A stretch of 64,000 nucleotides of DNA from Micromonospora phaseoli. GTDB lineage: Bacteria > Actinomycetota > Actinomycetes > Mycobacteriales > Micromonosporaceae. The notes under the pieces were generated by a model. That model saw only the letters and a program-made list of their open reading frames with translations. It ran no database searches and was not told the DNA's origin. Positions 63,103-64,000 of this stretch are shown here, piece after piece; position 1 is the first letter of the stretch; each line of letters starts with the position of its first letter. The stretch covers positions 39,479-103,478 of the forward strand of contig NZ_FNYV01000017.1 in NCBI RefSeq assembly GCF_900109115.1, read 5' to 3'. The position numbers and the translations under genes are program-made.

Positions 63103-63354
63103 ATGGTGTTGTCGCGCGGCTGGGCGGTCTTCCTCATCGGGGTCGGAGTCTGGACCTGGGCAATCTGGCCGCGGTTCGCCCTCGCCATCTGGCGGGACCC
63201 GAGATCCTGGTCCGCCGGCGTCGTCGGGGAATGGCCGGCGACCGGCTTCCTGTGGGTGCACGCACTGCTGATCGGGGCGTCGCTGGCGATCGGCACGGCC
63301 GTGGGCCTGCTGGGTGTGCGCGGATGGCGGGCGTCCCGAGCAGGTATGCGCTGA
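63103..63354 (+). CDS. SCO4848-like small membrane protein
   Basis: The 83-residue protein has two membrane helices (AVFLIGVGVWTWAIWPRFALAIW and FLWVHALLIGASLAIGTAVGLLGVRGW). The SRxxxxFLxxxGVWTWxIWP and FLWVHxLL patterns match the SCO4848 family of actinobacteria, whose function is unknown. It is the last protein gene before the rRNA promoter region. Confidence 0.8.
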   Translation: MVLSRGWAVFLIGVGVWTWAIWPRFALAIWRDPRSWSAGVVGEWPATGFLWVHALLIGASLAIGTAVGLLGVRGWRASRAGMR

Positions 63355-63461
63355 GCCGGCCAGGACAGTCCTCCCAGCCTTCCGGCAAACGTTGCTGTGT
63401 GGATCCAGGAGCGAGCTGTCGACCGTCGAGCCCGGTGTGACGGGCGCCGCTCTCTCCGGAT

Positions 63462-63491
63462 TTGACGATCAATCCGGTGGACGCGTAACTT
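63462..63491 (+). promoter_or_regulatory. rRNA operon promoter candidate 1
   Basis: TTGACG (63462-63467), an 18-nt spacer and TAACTT (63486-63491) form a good sigma70-like promoter pointing toward the rRNA leader. Confidence 0.6.
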
Positions 63492-63626
63492 TCTCTCTGC
63501 CAGCGCGGAACGGGCAAAGAGGGCGAAAGTCCTCACGCTCAAGAAGCAAGGGCGCCGGGTTCGCGAGGATTCTTCCTATGTGGACGCGGCCGGGAGGTGC
63601 TCGACTGGGCCGCCTAGGGGGCGGAT

Positions 63627-63655
63627 TTGGTGGAGCGAAACCGACCGGGTAATGT
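63627..63655 (+). promoter_or_regulatory. rRNA operon promoter candidate 2
   Basis: TTGGTG (63627-63632), a 17-nt spacer and TAATGT (63650-63655) form a second, weaker promoter in the same direction. Confidence 0.5.
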
Positions 63656-63799
63656 TTACGACCGGCAGGGCACCGGGCGAGTTCGCGGGAGACCGCGGCG
63701 GCCGGCCTGCTGAATCCGATGATCGAGCGAGGTGGGCGACCGCCGCGCTGGTTCGCTGGTGCCGAACCGCCTGAAGCGTGACGGACCGGGACACACGGT

Positions 63800-63828
63800 T
63801 TGACGCGGAGCAGATGGTAAGGTAACGT
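63800..63828 (+). promoter_or_regulatory. rRNA operon promoter candidate 3 (proximal)
   Basis: TTGACG (63800-63805), a 17-nt spacer and TAACGT (63823-63828) form a near-consensus promoter immediately before the conserved leader. It is the most convincing of the three. Confidence 0.75.
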
Positions 63829-64000
63829 AGTAAAAGTGCCCGCTGCGAGGTGGGTGCGGGTTGGGCCCCGGAGGGTTGCCTGCTTGGGTGGGTTTCCTGA
63901 TGGTGTGTGGTTGTTCTTTGAGAACTCAACAGGGTGCTTGATAAGCCAGTGCCAATTGTTTTGATGCCTTGTGCTGGGCAGGCTTTGGTCTGTTTGGTGT
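63829..64000 (+). ncRNA. rRNA operon leader (16S gene begins beyond the window)
   Basis: The stretch TTCTTTGAGAACTCAACAGG at 63912-63931 and the lower-GC sequence after it are typical of the actinobacterial pre-16S leader carrying antitermination and RNase III processing signals. The mature 16S start (AGAGTTTGATC...) is not reached. Together with the promoters above, the 63355-64000 stretch holds only rRNA regulatory sequence and no protein gene. Confidence 0.75.

Noticed and set aside
63580..63774. A 64-codon plus-strand open frame near the right end
   Set aside because: It overlaps promoter candidates of the rRNA operon, has no ribosome site and its composition is not protein-like.
63829..64000. 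16S rRNA gene within the window
   Set aside because: The leader is present but the conserved 16S 5' end is not reached by 64000.
1..64000. tRNA genes, insertion sequences, integrases or phage attachment sites
   Set aside because: I saw no tRNA cloverleaf, transposase motif, terminal inverted repeat pair or integrase anywhere; apparent mobility in the toxin region is explained by cassette duplication.

Overview
The window is very GC-rich, with dense short-overlap operons, GTG/TTG starts, a SARP regulator and an ESX-type secretion locus. The rRNA leader at the right end and the overall gene content suggest an actinomycete of the Micromonosporaceae (Micromonospora-like). The genus is an inference from gene style and was not searched.

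Region 1 (1-3507): the N-terminal part of a secreted ExeM/NucH-type nuclease, cut by the left edge, and a divergent arginase-like protein whose metal-ligand motifs are degraded.

Region 2 (3539-23090): a natural-product cluster controlled by a SARP (AfsR-like) activator. A 13-gene minus-strand operon, mostly coupled by 4-nt overlaps, carries two sets of functions. One is an inositol-derived aminocyclitol set: inositol-phosphate synthase, inositol monophosphatase, Gfo/Idh/MocA dehydrogenase and a DegT aminotransferase of the inosose type. The other is a carrier-protein acyl side-chain set: two AMP ligases, a free ACP, a fold-III PLP decarboxylase, two acyl-CoA-dehydrogenase-fold proteins, a flavin reductase, a phosphopantetheinyl transferase, and a BtrH-like acyltransferase fused to an ACP. 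The second set recalls butirosin side-chain assembly. A divergent plus-strand operon adds a glycosyltransferase, a free condensation domain and an MFS exporter. The shared promoter holds SARP-like heptad repeats with an 11-bp period facing both ways.

Region 3 (23104-44803): a type VII (ESX) secretion locus with eccE, eccA (with an unusual beta-helix N-terminus), eccC, eccD, eccB, two mycosins, several WXG100-like small proteins, a Pro/Gly-rich WXG-type protein and a YbaB-like protein. Deaminase and immunity genes sit among them.

Region 4 (44847-63354): a 15.8-kb stop-free reading frame beginning with a CpnT-like WXG/membrane N-terminus. It continues through a hinge, a YwqJ-type deaminase, three papain-fold (Tox-PL) modules, a RelA/SpoT-like module, a flavoenzyme-like module and two calpain-like modules. 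Four plausible immunity genes, each with its own ribosome binding site, lie inside it in the +1 frame, and a leucine-rich-repeat gene lies antisense. Two tandem SUKH/SMI1 immunity paralogues follow. This is either a giant multi-effector T7SS polyprotein with nested immunity genes or an array of orphan toxin cassettes that has stayed in one frame. It is the most unusual thing in the window.

Region 5 (63355-64000): no protein gene. It holds a run of sigma70-like promoters and the conserved leader of an rRNA operon whose 16S gene begins beyond the right edge.
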